DNA of 64,000 nt, taken from contig JABACO010000001.1 of the NCBI GenBank assembly GCA_013339895.1, positions 29,304,898-29,368,897 on the forward strand. Direction: 5' to 3'. The stretch is from Ephydatia muelleri (Eukaryota > Porifera > Demospongiae > Spongillida > Spongillidae). Made by a program: the position numbers and the translations under genes. The notes under the pieces are model-generated. The model worked only from the letters and a program-made list of their open reading frames with translations. It was not told the DNA's origin and made no database searches. Positions 11,774-23,011 of the stretch are shown here, piece by piece (the first letter of the stretch is position 1; the number at the start of each line of letters is the position of its first letter).

Positions 11774-12055
11774 ACAAGTAAATAAAAACATTCTCTACGA
11801 GAAAGTTGGTGGGATATAGGATTTGATGGCAATTGGTGGTGTAATAAGCAAGGAAACAAGGTCTTATCGGAAGGGAAAATGTAATAGTCCTATATTTAGC
11901 ACATTTCTAGGGCGTATGTTGTTTTTGTGCTAAATATAGGACTATTACATTTTCCCTTCTGATAAGACCTTGTTTCCTTGCTTTTTACACCACCAATTGC
12001 CTTCAAATCCTATATCCCACCAACTTTCTCGTAGAGAATGTTTTTATTTACTTGT
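11774..12055. repeat. 282-bp foldback element (P2 family), copy 1
   Basis: Nearly a full-length palindrome: acaagtaaataaaaacattc at the left is the reverse complement of gaatgtttttatttacttgt at the right, and the arms stay paired to a short centre near 11,910 (ctagggcgtatgttgtttt). No coding capacity. Copy 2 is at 16,387-16,668. Confidence 0.85.
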
Positions 12056-12074
12056 TTTCTTAATTTTTTTTTCA

Positions 12075-12505
12075 CACCCAATGTCTAATTATACAAGACA
12101 TAGGCTGATAGTCGATTGTGTATCAGAGTATAACATCGATTATTTATATAAAAGGGAGTCCTCCATCCGATTCTGAAGCTAGTGGTGAAATTTTTATCGC
12201 TTAAAAGTGTTCCTGTCCCGAGTTATGCGTTGCCAAGAAGGAGGAGAAGAAGACGACCCGCCCCTTGTTCCGAGACTGGGTACGAGAACGGGCAGTATAC
12301 ACTCTTGTTCTCTACAACCATGCGGTTCTGCAACATGAAACAAAAACGAAACTACTCATTTTTGACTTCTAGATCGATTGCTAAAACAAGTTACACGATC
12401 CGATCGTCGGGAGTGTTGTTACAGACGGGTCGCGTTTTTTTAATGACATTCATAGTCGGGGTCAAATCCTATGTGGAAGTTTCTAACGAAACTTCCGATA
12501 GTGAG
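12075..12505 (+). repeat. Host repeat 'H', uninterrupted copy with the empty Ginger site
   Basis: The same sequence occurs at about 18,672-18,860 and 23,012-23,258, where it is split by the Ginger transposon. Here it is intact and GACC at 12,255-12,258 is present once. It contains a frame (12,182-12,520, 112 residues, with a run of Arg at residues 19-25), but similarity to the split copy is seen at DNA level and there is no recognised domain, so I treat it as a repeat. Confidence 0.7.
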
Positions 12506-12520
12506 AATATTTTAGCTTGA

Positions 12521-14229
12521 TACACTAGGTGAGTATGCGTTTCATTAGCCAGGCTGAAGCTTTAGTTTTTATAAATGGAATAAGATATAGCTAATGGTTT
12601 CGAGAAAAAAAAAAAAAGGACACAAAAACTACACAACATTGCAGAGTTATGAAACTAATGCTATAAAAGAATCGAACAGACAAGGAGGAAGGTTGCATCA
12701 CTTTCATTTAGCAGTATCAACATATTCCCGGCAATATAAATACTCACCCACGTTGTTCACAGTGGGTTCGTAGCTTCAATGGTGTGAAACGTACAGAACT
12801 ACTTGGACTGGATACATTGAGGTAAAAGTTTGAGGTGATGAAAGAGGTTAGATTGAAAGTACGTATTGCTCATCTAATAGTTTAATCATGGCATCCAATT
12901 CTTGTCAAGATGCCTTTTAATTTTTTAATTGTATCTGTAAAACGTTAATGTATTAATTTCTATAAAGCATTGCTCCAGCTTGAAGAGAAGCCACTTTTTT
13001 GCAATATCTGAATTGGTTTGATTAGTGTTATTCCCTTTTCTTAGTACTGCAGCCTGTAGAGTAGTATTGTCATCATCTCTCATATCAATTCTGCATTCTT
13101 TATAATAATCAAAATCATGATCATTAGCAGCTTTTATCCTAGTTATATATGAGACAAACATGCATTTCAACGTTTATTTTCAATAGTCAAATAAAATGGC
13201 TTGGGGACTAGGCTTGATATGAAAACTATCTGGACACAATTAAATATTATCCTAGTAGTTTGTCAATATCTATGAAAGAACCTTAACTCAACCGATGTGC
13301 CAATCAATGATAAAGATACTCTCTAATTTGAGTTGTAGTGTGCTCGACCATTACGTACATGTACATAAAATTACTTTATGCTGCCTTCAAAAGTTACAGA
13401 AACCAGTTCTACATATACGAGCAGTGCTTTGTACAGGGATGTATAGTTTCGCATGCACAGAGCGTGTATTAAATGTAAAAACGTATAGGCTATTCGATAG
13501 CTCTTACCAGAGCACCTCCACGAAACATTAAATTTAACAGACATTATAACCTTTCAAATCTGTTTATGAGTACTATGTCCCCGCTGTTCAACACATATAA
13601 AAGTTTTGCAAAAAATGACAGTTACTAATTTTTTCAGCAGGCCAGAAATATTGTACTAGTGTTGTACCTTTTAGCTACACGTACCATTTACGTCTCTCAA
13701 TGTGTGATTGCGAGGGATGTAAGGAGGTGATGGAATTAATAGTTTAAGGAGGTGGTATGGTGGTAATGGGAGGGCAAGTTGATGGAGTGAGAAACTTGAA
13801 TGATGTTCAGGTGTCTAATGACACAGACCTGGCACAGGGGACCATCACTTCCTCAGCCATGTATGGCCATGTCAGCAGTAATTCATTGGAAGGAAATCTT
13901 TGTGATGGTAAGTGATGGCATGATGATATCAGTAGCCCTGGTGAGTCACAGAGCTTTGTGTGACATCCTTGTTCCTTTGTGAACATGCATATGAATGCAA
14001 GGTAAGACTTCTTGCAATGAAAATGTACTACTCAGCTCTAGCTAATCCCTTTCACCATCCCGCCACACTCAATGCATGCAGATCACTAGCCTATATATGA
14101 TATCAGATGTTACCAATTTATATTGCTATTATTATAGTGGTTAGTTTAGTTATAGTGGATGCAGACAATAGCCAATATTTATAATCTATTATTAGTTTTA
14201 ATCATAAATCCCCATGGAAGACACACATT
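12521..14229. other. Non-coding stretch
   Basis: AT-rich, with an A-run near 12,606-12,619. Only short frames without recognisable domains or splice context. Nothing I can name. Confidence 0.4.
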
Positions 14230-15113
14230 TGATTTTGGGTGGGGGAGGGGGGGGGGGCTCTTTTTGTCTCAAAAGGGTCTGCTTTTGATTGCCTACCATT
14301 AATATGTACTGTTGTCAAGTACCGTATAAAGCTTTACATTATAGTTTGAATAATGAGTCCATTCTATTGAAGAGCCATTGCGTAAACGTTTTACAGGTGT
14401 TTAGCACGACAGTTTAACAAGACCGAGTATTTAGCATGCGCTCGGCGACGCTCCACCGATCTAGACTTTGGTGATAAATAGTGCTGGCAAATGAGTATGT
14501 ACAAACTAAACGTCGTGGCATAGTTCTTGCTGTCAGTTCTATACCGGCTAGCTGTAGCTTTTTAGTTATAGTTGCAGCAAGTTAGTGAGCATATCTGGTC
14601 TATAAAGTTTCTGCAACTACGAGCAATCCCCTGATCTGGGGACCACATTCATCTCGCCCCTAAGTAAAATATAGAGCCTTGCGCTATTCAAAAACGGGTT
14701 ACTTGTATGTGCGCTTCTAAGCAATATTATTTGCCGTCCCCCTAATGCATTGTACATTATGTAATGCTACGTCAGTATAGGACTCTTCCTCCCCCCACCC
14801 TAATATATGGGACCTAACGAGTACGCGCAAAAGACACGTTGTGACGCTTGCGTTGAAATGTAGGATGGATTACAAATTCAGAGTCTTACACATACTCCGA
14901 TTCTCAGTGCGTAAGAAGCAATGTATAGATGAGATTTTAGACTTCTAGAGTATCGAAGAGTTTGAAAAAAAACGTGTTTTACATCCCTTATCCCAAAACA
15001 ATCCGATATATGCTTGCATGAGTCACGGACTACTAAACAAGATTTGCATTCCCTTGCGGCGACTACACTAATTTGCGAAGTCTACAGGTCATTCGAGCGT
15101 TAAAGCAGCCATG
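14230..15113. repeat. LINE-b 3' UTR piece followed by repeat 'X', copy 1
   Basis: 14,235-14,370 resembles the LINE-b 3' region at 1,170-1,290. From about 14,340 the sequence matches 40,165-40,925 closely (attctattgaagagccattgcg...cattcgagcgttaaa). X is non-coding; near 14,900 it contains a ctcagtgcgtaagaagcaatgta segment shared in reverse with the GGATCGT-type elements at 29.0 and 47.9 kb. Confidence 0.65.
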
Positions 15114-16387
15114 TCTGTTACAGTTTAAGAAGTCTGTTGCATGTACAAGGGAGTTCACACATGAAAGCAAAAGATAATTCACTTATAAGACTATTAGACT
15201 ATCGAGAAAGTGATCTGTAGGATGTAGGATTGGTGATGCTCAAAGCTAGGAAACAAGGAACAGTACTGTTGCAGTGGGGTTATATGATCCTATAATCAAC
15301 AGTCCTACATTTTGCAAATACCGTAAAATCGCAGATAAACGCCGCGGCGTTTAATCGGGACAGAATCAGCTTACTAGTGAGATTTTTGTTACTGTTATGT
15401 AGGGGAGGAGGGGTGTCTGTTTGTCTCAAAGGGGTCTGTTTCTGATTGCCTACCAGTAGTCAAATACCATAAAGCTTTATATTATAGTTTGAATAATGAG
15501 TCCAATCTATGAAAGATAACAAACCTTCACAATACAAATTTAACACATACATACAGCCATCATACATATCACATAATTGATTATAATTTATTAACCAATA
15601 AATGGTTCGGACTATTTCAATGCATGATTGAGTAAAGAGGCCCCATCCTCAAAGCCCAAGCCACTTCTCCACTTTACTCTGGAACCCTTTAGGCATATAG
15701 GCTGGCTGCTCTGATGATGGCAAATGAAAGCCTTGCTCTGATGTAGCCACATGTTTGTGCATACGACTTTTTCCATTTGCTTGCAACACATGTGGCCATT
15801 CTCTTCAAGAAGTGCTCTGCTTCCCGATGACGAAGTCCATAAAATGAAGTCACAAAGGGTGTAAAAGTACCTCTACGATCTTCCACTGCTTGTAATCCTC
15901 TTTTTGTCCTGAGCTCCCGATTCAAAAACTGCTTCTGGCAAGCGATTGCTGTAGGATGGGGCATCTGTATCAATACCCTTGAAGTCAAATAGCACCTCTG
16001 CCTGAGGTTGCCAAACACCATGTACTCCCAAATCCAGCCTCAGTCCTGAGTCACCTACTTGTGTTTCTGCCTCTCTAACAATTGGCTCTAAGACAACCTG
16101 TGTCCACATCTGTGCTGCAATATCTCCAATGCAATCTCTGATCTCATTATGTTTCTGGATAACTAGGCCACCAACCTTACATGTTAATGAGGCTCCACAA
16201 CCATCACACTTTGAAGGTAGGTCTGTCAGGTCATGCATATAACGAACCGCCAACCCATCTCTAAATTGAGCTGGAGACAGGTCAAAGTGACAGGTAGCGA
16301 TTAGAAGGACAGATAACCATGCTGATGGTTTGCCGGAAATAGCTCTTTTAATGGCTCTTTATCGCTTTGATATGAACTGCATTAAAA
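15114..16387 (-). mobile_element. LINE-b fragment, copy D
   Basis: Same 5' truncation point (cattaaaa at 16,380-16,387) and same C-terminal coding region as 871-2,168 (finger SKCDGCGASL, then RLDLGVHG...LFDFKGIDTD), with its own substitutions and the same phase break in the gacaaaaagagg run. It is joined on the right directly to foldback copy 2 and on the left to repeat X. Confidence 0.65.
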
Positions 16388-16668
16388 CAAGTAAATAAAA
16401 ACATTCTCTAGGAGAAAGTTGGTGGGATATAGGATTTGATGGCAATTGGTGGTGTAAAAAGCAAGGAAACAAGGTCTTATCAGAAGGGAAAATGTAATAG
16501 TCCTATATTAAGCACATTTCTAGGGCATGTGTTGTTTCTGTGCTAAATATAGGACTATTACATTTTCCCTTCTGATAAGACCTTGTTTCCTTGCTTTTTA
16601 CACCACCAATTGCCATCAAATCCTATATCCCACCAACTTTCTCCTAGAGAATGTTTTTATTTACTTGT
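16387..16668. repeat. Foldback element (P2 family), copy 2
   Basis: Same 282-bp palindrome as at 11,774-12,055 with a handful of differences (for example ctagggcatgtgttgttt at the centre). Its left end begins exactly where LINE-b copy D ends. Confidence 0.85.
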
Positions 16669-16965
16669 TTCATTGATTTTTTTCTATGTACAACGGGTTG
16701 TGTGACGTCATGTGTGTGCCCATTTGCTAAGACATGTAGAACTATGAACGAAGCTAAGCGATCCGATATCAGAACTAAAGTTCCGACCATTATCATTAGC
16801 GCATTTGGCATAATTATTTAATAACATTAACATTTTACGGTCTCGTCCTTCACTGCCTCTTCCACGTCGCCCTCTTCCTTCTCTTACATATCCTCGTCCT
16901 CTATCTCTCCCATCTCGTCCTCTATCTCCTCGTCCTCGTCGTCTGCCATCTCGGCCTCGTCCTGG

Positions 16966-17475
16966 ATGTGGCGAAGGTGGTGTTGGATGTGGGGAAGGTG
17001 GTGCTGGACGTGGGGAAGGTGGTGTTGGATGTGGCGAAGGTGGTGCTGGATGTGGGGAAGGTGGTGTTGGATGTGGGGAAGGTGGTGTTGGATGTGGCGA
17101 AGGTTATGCTGGATGTGGCAAAGGTGGTGCTGGACATGGCGAAGGTGGTATTGGATGTGGCGTCGAAGGTGGTGCTGGATGTGGCGAAGGTGGTGCTGGA
17201 TGTGGCGAAGGTGGTGCTGGATGTGGCGAAGGTGGTGCTGGACGTGATGAAGGTGGTGCTGGACGTGGCGAAGGGGGTGTTGGACGTGGCGAAGGGGGTG
17301 TTGGACGTGGCGAAGGTGGTGCTGGACGTGGGGAAGGTGGTGTTGGATGTGGCAAAGGTGGTGCTGGATGTGGCGAAGGTGGTGCTGGACGGGGTGAAGG
17401 TGGTGCTGGACGTGGGGAAGGTGGTGCTGGACATGGGGAAGGTGGTGCTGGATGTGGGGAAGGTGGTGCTGGACG
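16966..17475. repeat. 21-bp minisatellite, about 24 units
   Basis: Tandem units of the type aaggtggtgctggatgtggc (21 bp, one irregular unit near 17,160). The unit is a multiple of three with no stop in several frames, so long frames arise: HHLPHIQ-type heptads (minus, 16,884-17,495, ending in an acidic tail DDEDEEIEDEMGEIEDEDM), TTFATSS-type (minus), PAPPSPR-type (minus, starting at an ATG at 17,562) and KVVLDVG-type (plus). There is no sign of which, if any, is translated. Confidence 0.85.
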
Positions 17476-17562
17476 GGGTCCAGCACTGCCATCATCTCCC
17501 CATCTCCCCATCATTACTTCGTCTCTCGTGATGACGTGCTCCATATGCTGCGATGTGAACAT

Positions 17563-18095
17563 GTGCAGAACTGGTACACACCTTTTGTGCTAACCATGGG
17601 TGCGTCTTGCAAAAGGCATCATTTAACTGAACTAGTAAAGTGCTATTCTTAAGAATAGCCTTTTCGAGGCCACCCTTATAATCGCTTAGTACGATATCCT
17701 TTGGTTCATACAGAGAGTAGCTACAGTGAAAAAGGAAGTGCGTACATGCAGCATTATGTATGTGCTAAACTATATACACCAAGGCTTGAAAGTTATACTC
17801 TTACATGCAACAGTTGCCCACTAAAATAGTTTCATGCCATGAAATCCTATGTAAACTGAAGCCATTCTGATTCAATGCACAGATGATATCAGCAACCGCT
17901 ACATTGTGTCACATTGCACTAGAACGTTCAAACAATAACTGCATGCATCTCATAGGTCTGGAATGGAACTAAAGTCTCTTCCAACATTACATACACTGAC
18001 AAAAGGCAACGCTGACGCAACGTTTCAACTAATGTCATATGCAAACTAAGCTTAATATCTATTAAAGGTAAGAGAAGGTTACTACATTTACATAC
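17563..18095. other. Non-coding stretch
   Basis: No supported gene. If the gene at 18,096-18,576 is spliced, this lies in its first intron: the donor GTATGT is at 18,090-18,095 on the minus strand. Confidence 0.4.
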
Positions 18096-18576
18096 CTTTG
18101 AATAACTTGTCGGTAGTACTTTTTCGATGGTTTCGTTGGTTTTGCACGGTACTACGCTTAGCCTACCCGTACCGCACTCTCTTCGCCAAGCGAGCACATT
18201 CAGGACTCTCCCAATAACGTTTCCTTTAGCGGACCGTTTCTTTTCTGGGTCTGCTTTATAACGTTCGCGTTCAGCGGTCTGTTTCTTTTCTGGGTCTGCT
18301 TGATACCGCTCGCGTTCAGCGGTCTGTTTCTTTTCTGGCTCTGCTTGATAGCTTTCGCGTTTAGCTGATGACCGTTTCTTTTCTGGGTCTGCATGATACC
18401 GCTCGCGTTCAGCGTCTGTTTCTTTCTGGTTCTGCTTGATACCGCTCGCGTTCAGCGGTCCGTTTCTTTTCTTGGTCTGCTTTGTAGGATGCCCGTGCCG
18501 ATTCTAAAACATCGTCTCGAACTTCAAGGTATTTCGCACGTCGTTTCGCTCGTTTCTTTTTCTGACGTGAAGGCAT
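18096..18576 (-). pseudogene. First exon of a protein with ADPEKKR-type 15-residue repeats
   Basis: From an ATG at 18,576 the frame reads MPSRQKKKRAKRRAKYLEVR, then repeated units of the form ADPEKKQTAERERYQ (about five, 45 bp each, 18,200-18,490). It then continues LAWRRECGTGRLSVVPCK... to a GTATGT donor. The strongly basic leader and charged repeat are like the N-termini of some large transposon-encoded proteins of sponges and cnidarians (from memory, uncertain). The second unit has two single-base losses (a G near 18,413 and a T near 18,422), which break the frame. No further exons were identified. Confidence 0.45.
18200..18490 (-). repeat. 45-bp coding tandem repeat
   Basis: Five to six units beginning around cgttcagcggtctgtttc on the plus strand. 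Period 45 bp, 15 codons, rich in Glu, Lys, Arg and Gln. Confidence 0.75.
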
Positions 18577-18671
18577 TTGAGGAAAACAACTTCACAGGTT
18601 TCACGCCAAAACGACGATTGAAGAGTTTTTCGTTGTTCGCTTTATACATACACTGTACCGTGCATTTATTT

Positions 18672-18860
18672 TTTAGATATCTAATTATACGTCTTACATA
18701 AGCCGTATAGTCGTATAGTCGATTGTTTACCAATATATATTTGATCCATAAAGGATCTCTTCCAGCCAATTCTGAAGCTATTGGTGAAAATTACATCGTT
18801 TAAAAGTGTTCCTATCCCGAGTTGTGCATTGCCAAGAAGAAGAAGAAGGAGGAGGAGACC
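18672..18860 (+). repeat. Host repeat 'H', left half
   Basis: Matches 12,075-12,258 (tctaattatac...ccgagtt.tgc.ttgccaagaag). It is interrupted by the Ginger element after GACC. Confidence 0.7.
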
Positions 18861-19014
18861 TGTCACGAAATATTCGGTCCGGGTCAAAATTTGGTCCGGC
18901 CGGACAAAATATGCCAGCATATTTGGTCCGCCCCCGCCACAAACGGTCCTACTTGTAGCGCATGCGTTTAGAAGTGTGAAAGCACGTGTAACTGTATCAG
19001 AAACTACTAGAGAG

Positions 19015-22000
19015 ATGTGTGCGGATGAAAACGAAGATCTGGTCGAAAAGGCATGTCTTTACTTGTTTGATGGGAGGTATCCTGAGGGTAGTACCAGCAA
19101 CGACAAAAGAGTCATTAGAAGAAAGGCTGCAACACTTACTTTGAGAGATGGAGAGGTCTTCTACAAAAAACCCAAAAAGAATTCAACTGGGCAAAAGGTA
19201 AATATATACATTGCGCGCTCTGTATGGCATCCATGCATTGATGGCTTCGATCAAACAGGAGGTATATGAAGTCAGATACGTTCGCAGCAGCGAGGAAAGG
19301 TGCAGCATCTTGAAGGCATGCCATGTGGATATAACATCTGGGCACATGGGTGTCAAGCGTACTTCCCATCGCGTTTTGGAGCGGTTTTTTTGGAAAGGTG
19401 TAACAAAGGATATAGAAATTATGGTAAGTGTTAAAAAATATCTCTCATTTCTCATTACATGTATATGTCTCTTACACAGATCTCTACCTGTGACCTCTGT
19501 CAAAGGAATAGCCAGAAACTGTCCATTTCAACACCAGAATTGTTTCCAGTTCCAGTCCATTCACCCTGGCATCACGTGGGCATTGATTTTGTTGGCCCTA
19601 TTTCACCTAAGACCACCTCGGGAAATAGTTACATTCTTACCCTACGTGATTATTTCACAAAATGGGTAGAAGCTGTTGCTCTTCCAACCAAAGAAGCATC
19701 AGGAATAGCTAGCTCACTCTTTAAGGTATATATGTGATGTTAATTATATATTCATTTTCCCAATACTTGTGTACTTACTAGATATTTATGAAGATGGGGC
19801 TACCTGCTGTGATCACTACCGACCAAGGGAGTGAATTCAAGAACCAGCTCAATGATGAAATGATGAAGATTCTGAACATAAAGCACCATCTGATAACTGC
19901 ATATCATCCTCAGGTAGACAAAATCAAGAGGGTGGGGGGAAGTAGTGCTTAGAATATCAGTAGAAAAATGCGATTCAGGCCTGTTGAGATAAATTGACAC
20001 CACACACTATTCCATTAAAGATATTTGTGTCTAATGTTTAGGGAGTTGAGTAAAACAATATCAGCAGCTTTTAGACATTTTAATTTGACTGATTTTGGTG
20101 TGTACATAACTAATCACTAGTACATAGTTGTACTGATAAAATTTTAAATCTACAAGGTGTTTCCCTACTGTAATAAAAATATAAAGTGGTTATTAATGCT
20201 AAAATTCCTATCAGCAAAGGAAGACACGCTTATAGATAATTATTTTTATTAACTGAAATAGTCAAAATGAAAAAATGGATTCAAACCTCAAAACTTCTAA
20301 ATAAATCAAATCAAAAAAATCATTACCTCAAATATTGATAACTAATTGGTTTGAATTTATTAGTCGACTATATAGATTGCAATTATTAAACTTAAATGAA
20401 CACTCTGAAGCTTTTAATAGTTATAATTTAGTAATCTAATATGAGATCAGGAAGTTTTCATTGCTGTTAGTTATTTCTAATTTGTTTGATATTAATAATA
20501 CATGTAAACTTGGTTTTTTGGGCGTGCACAATAGTAGAATGTTTATCAGCAATTATAAGTTAAACTGCTCAATACAGAAATTTTTTAATCGATTTTTTTT
20601 CATTTATGAAACACCTCAGTAATGAAATGAATAACTATGCTAATCTGCTTCATGTCTACAGAGCAATGGGTTAGTTGAAAGATTTAATCAGTCTCTACAA
20701 AATATGCTTCGCAAGTACATGCAAGAAAAGAAGGAGAAATGGGATGATTATTTGGACACTTGCACATTTGCTTACAACACTTCACGACATGAATCAACAA
20801 AATTTACTCCATTTGAGATTATGTTTGGTCGCAAAGCCATTCTTCCTCTTGATCTAGATGCTGGTGTACATCAAGGGCCATGTAATGAAGCTGAAGTTAC
20901 CATATGTTCTCAAGAAACTGAAATTCAGCAGAAAGAGTCACAGCACAAAGCTTTACTGGAGGAAGTGCAGAAAAACATTATTTCTGCTCAGAAGAAACAG
21001 AAGGAGCAGTATGATAAGAAACACAGTAAGGCTGTCTTTTACAGTGCAGGTACACATGTCCTGAAGAAAGACTTCAGAAAGAAAAAAAGGAAAGGAGGCA
21101 AACTAGATTTTCCATGAGTTGGACCTTATTTGATCACAAGGAGTCTAGGAAAAGGTTTTTACGAGCTACAATCATGTGGAAAAGGTCGTGTTACCACAAT
21201 TCCAAGAGTTAGCCATGTTCATTATAAAGTGTACAAGTCATTGTCCTGTTCACCTTCAAGAAGACTTCAGTCACCATCAGCTTCCAATGAATCACATTCA
21301 AGTCCATCTCCTCCAGTAGGACCTGCTTCTACCTCACGATCAGCTGTGTCTCTGTCACCTACAATGGATGAGACAACACTAGCTCTTTCTCCTACTGCAA
21401 AGGATTCAGCATCTGCTGTACTGCAAGAAAGTAATCACACAAGTGAACTTGAGACTTCATCCCTACTTCAGTCACCATCAGCCTCCAATGAATCACATTC
21501 AACTCCATCTCCTGGCAGAAATTCACCTTCGTTAGGACCTACTTCTACCTCACGATCAGCTGTGTCTCTGTCACCTACAATGGATGAGACAACAGTAGCT
21601 CTTTCTCCTACTGCAAAGGATTCAGCATCTGCTGTACTGCAAGAAAGTAATCACACAAGTGAACTTGAGACTTCATCCCTACTCTCAGAGAAGCCAAAGC
21701 TTCTGATACCTACTCCAGAATTTTTTCCTAGGGGAGATGGGACTAGATCCAAACGAGAGTGCAATACCAAAACTAAGCGTATTGCTAAACTGATGCGACA
21801 AAACAGTAAAAAGATGACTGTACCATGTCAACCAGCAGTTGAAGTTGAAAGCTACGTTCCTCTGGCTCAAGATGAAGTCCAACACTGGGTACCAGGGTTG
21901 ACAACAGAAGATAAGAAAATGATTACAAGTGGTGGGTGGCTAAGTGATGACATTGTAGATGCTGGTCAGAAACTGCTGAAATCAATGTATCCTCATATAC

Positions 22001-22623
22001 AAGGGCTTCAAGAGGTTGCACTGGGTATGGTCTTGTCATATAGCATTGCAAAAAGTGAGTTCATTCAGATTATGAACACTGGAAAACACCATTGGGTAAC
22101 AGTTTCAAATATCAACTGCAATGATGAAGAGATACGTGTCTATGACTGTGCATCAGGTAGTCCAACTAGTTCTCTATTAAACCAGATTGCAAGCATTGTT
22201 TGCACTCCCAAAGACATTATCAAACTTACCTACGTTGATGTGCAAATGCAGCAAGGTTGTGATGACTGTGGGCTATTTGCAATAGCATTTGCTACTTCAT
22301 TGGCTAGAGGAGAACAACCAGGTAGCTTCTTCTATCAGCAAAAGGCAATGAGGAAGCACTTAGTTGATTGCCTTGAGAAGCAAAATATTACTGCATTTCT
22401 AATACAAAAGATAAGACGCCATGGATCTAAAGTGAGGCACTCAGCAAATATACCAATACATTGTGTTTGCAGATTGCCAAAATTGGAAGGAATTAAAATG
22501 ATTGAGTGTAGTTATTGTGGAACATGGTATCATATTGACTTATGTGTGTCAGTATCTGCAGATTCCCAACAACCACATACAAAGTGGGCTTGTGTGAGAT
22601 GTAAAAGTTGGACTGATAATTAG
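19015..22623 (+). pseudogene. Ginger transposase: integrase core, Ulp1 protease, PHD-like finger
   Basis: Five exons: 19,015-19,197; 19,259-19,423; 19,480-19,725; 19,782-19,913; 20,662-22,623, all joined in phase 0 with GT-AG introns. Order: H2C2 finger (CHVDITSGHMG and CDLCQ), DDE core with D in GIDFVGP (exon 3), D in TDQGSEF (exon 4) and E in NGLVERF (exon 5), the GPY motif at 21,118, a Ser/Thr-rich linker with a duplicated 67-residue unit, a C48 (Ulp1-like) protease with His (KHHWVTV), Asp (VYDCASG) and Cys (CDDCGLF), and a CxC...CSYC...H...WACVRC finger. The single defect seen is a TGA at 21,115-21,117 directly before the GPY motif, where a Trp is usual. Total length about 895 codons. The protease may act on SUMO-like modifiers; this is inference from the family. 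Confidence 0.8.
21265..21685 (+). repeat. In-frame tandem duplication inside the Ginger gene
   Basis: Two copies of a unit beginning cttcagtcaccatcagc (21,265 and 21,466), period 201 bp or 67 codons, each coding a Ser/Thr/Pro-rich stretch ending in SNHTSELETSSLL. The second unit carries a small in-frame insertion. It lengthens the linker between the integrase and protease parts without breaking the frame. Confidence 0.85.
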
Positions 22624-23011
22624 TGCTGTTTCTTTGTCAATGATTGTCAAAGATTTAGACTAAGTGCGCTTGTCCACTTAATTGTGTTATCATGTTTTCA
22701 GTCATATTTATGAAGAAATAAATGCAAATATTTATACATTTTAATTGGAAACATTTGGTCCCGGACCAAATGTCGCTGCCACATTTGGTCCGGGACCAAA
22801 TATAGCAGCCATATATGGTCCTACCGGACAGAATATGGATGCGACATTTGGTCCTCGGGCGGACATAATATGGCATGGTGGGACCGAATATGGCAGCCAC
22901 ATTCTGTCCGGTAGGACCAAATATGGCAGCCAAATTTGGTCCCGGACCAAATTTGGCTGCCATAATCGGTCCGCCGGACAATTTTCAGGTAGGACATTTT
23001 GTGCCGTGACA

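Larger units (their letters stand above)
18861..23011 (+). mobile_element. Ginger-type DNA transposon (4,151 bp)
   Basis: The ends are TGTCACG (18,861) and CGTGACA (ending 23,011), each flanked by GACC (18,857-18,860 and 23,012-23,015). The flanks join to give the uninterrupted repeat seen at 12.1-12.5 kb. Inside is one spliced gene with a gypsy-integrase-like transposase, a Ulp1-type protease and a PHD-like finger, and no reverse transcriptase, which is the Ginger1 design (Gypsy INteGrasE Related). Subterminal regions (18,870-18,950 and 22,745-22,985) carry many short palindromes of the type ggtccgggacca, possible transposase binding sites. Published Ginger1 targets are CCGG or CCGT-like; GACC here differs. 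Confidence 0.85.

Noticed and set aside
12182..12520. 112-residue frame with an Arg run, as a gene
   Set aside because: It lies in repeat H, whose second copy is split by Ginger, and has no recognisable domain; kept as a repeat.
16966..17475. Possible CRISPR-like array
   Set aside because: Units are contiguous 21-bp repeats without unique spacers; an animal minisatellite.
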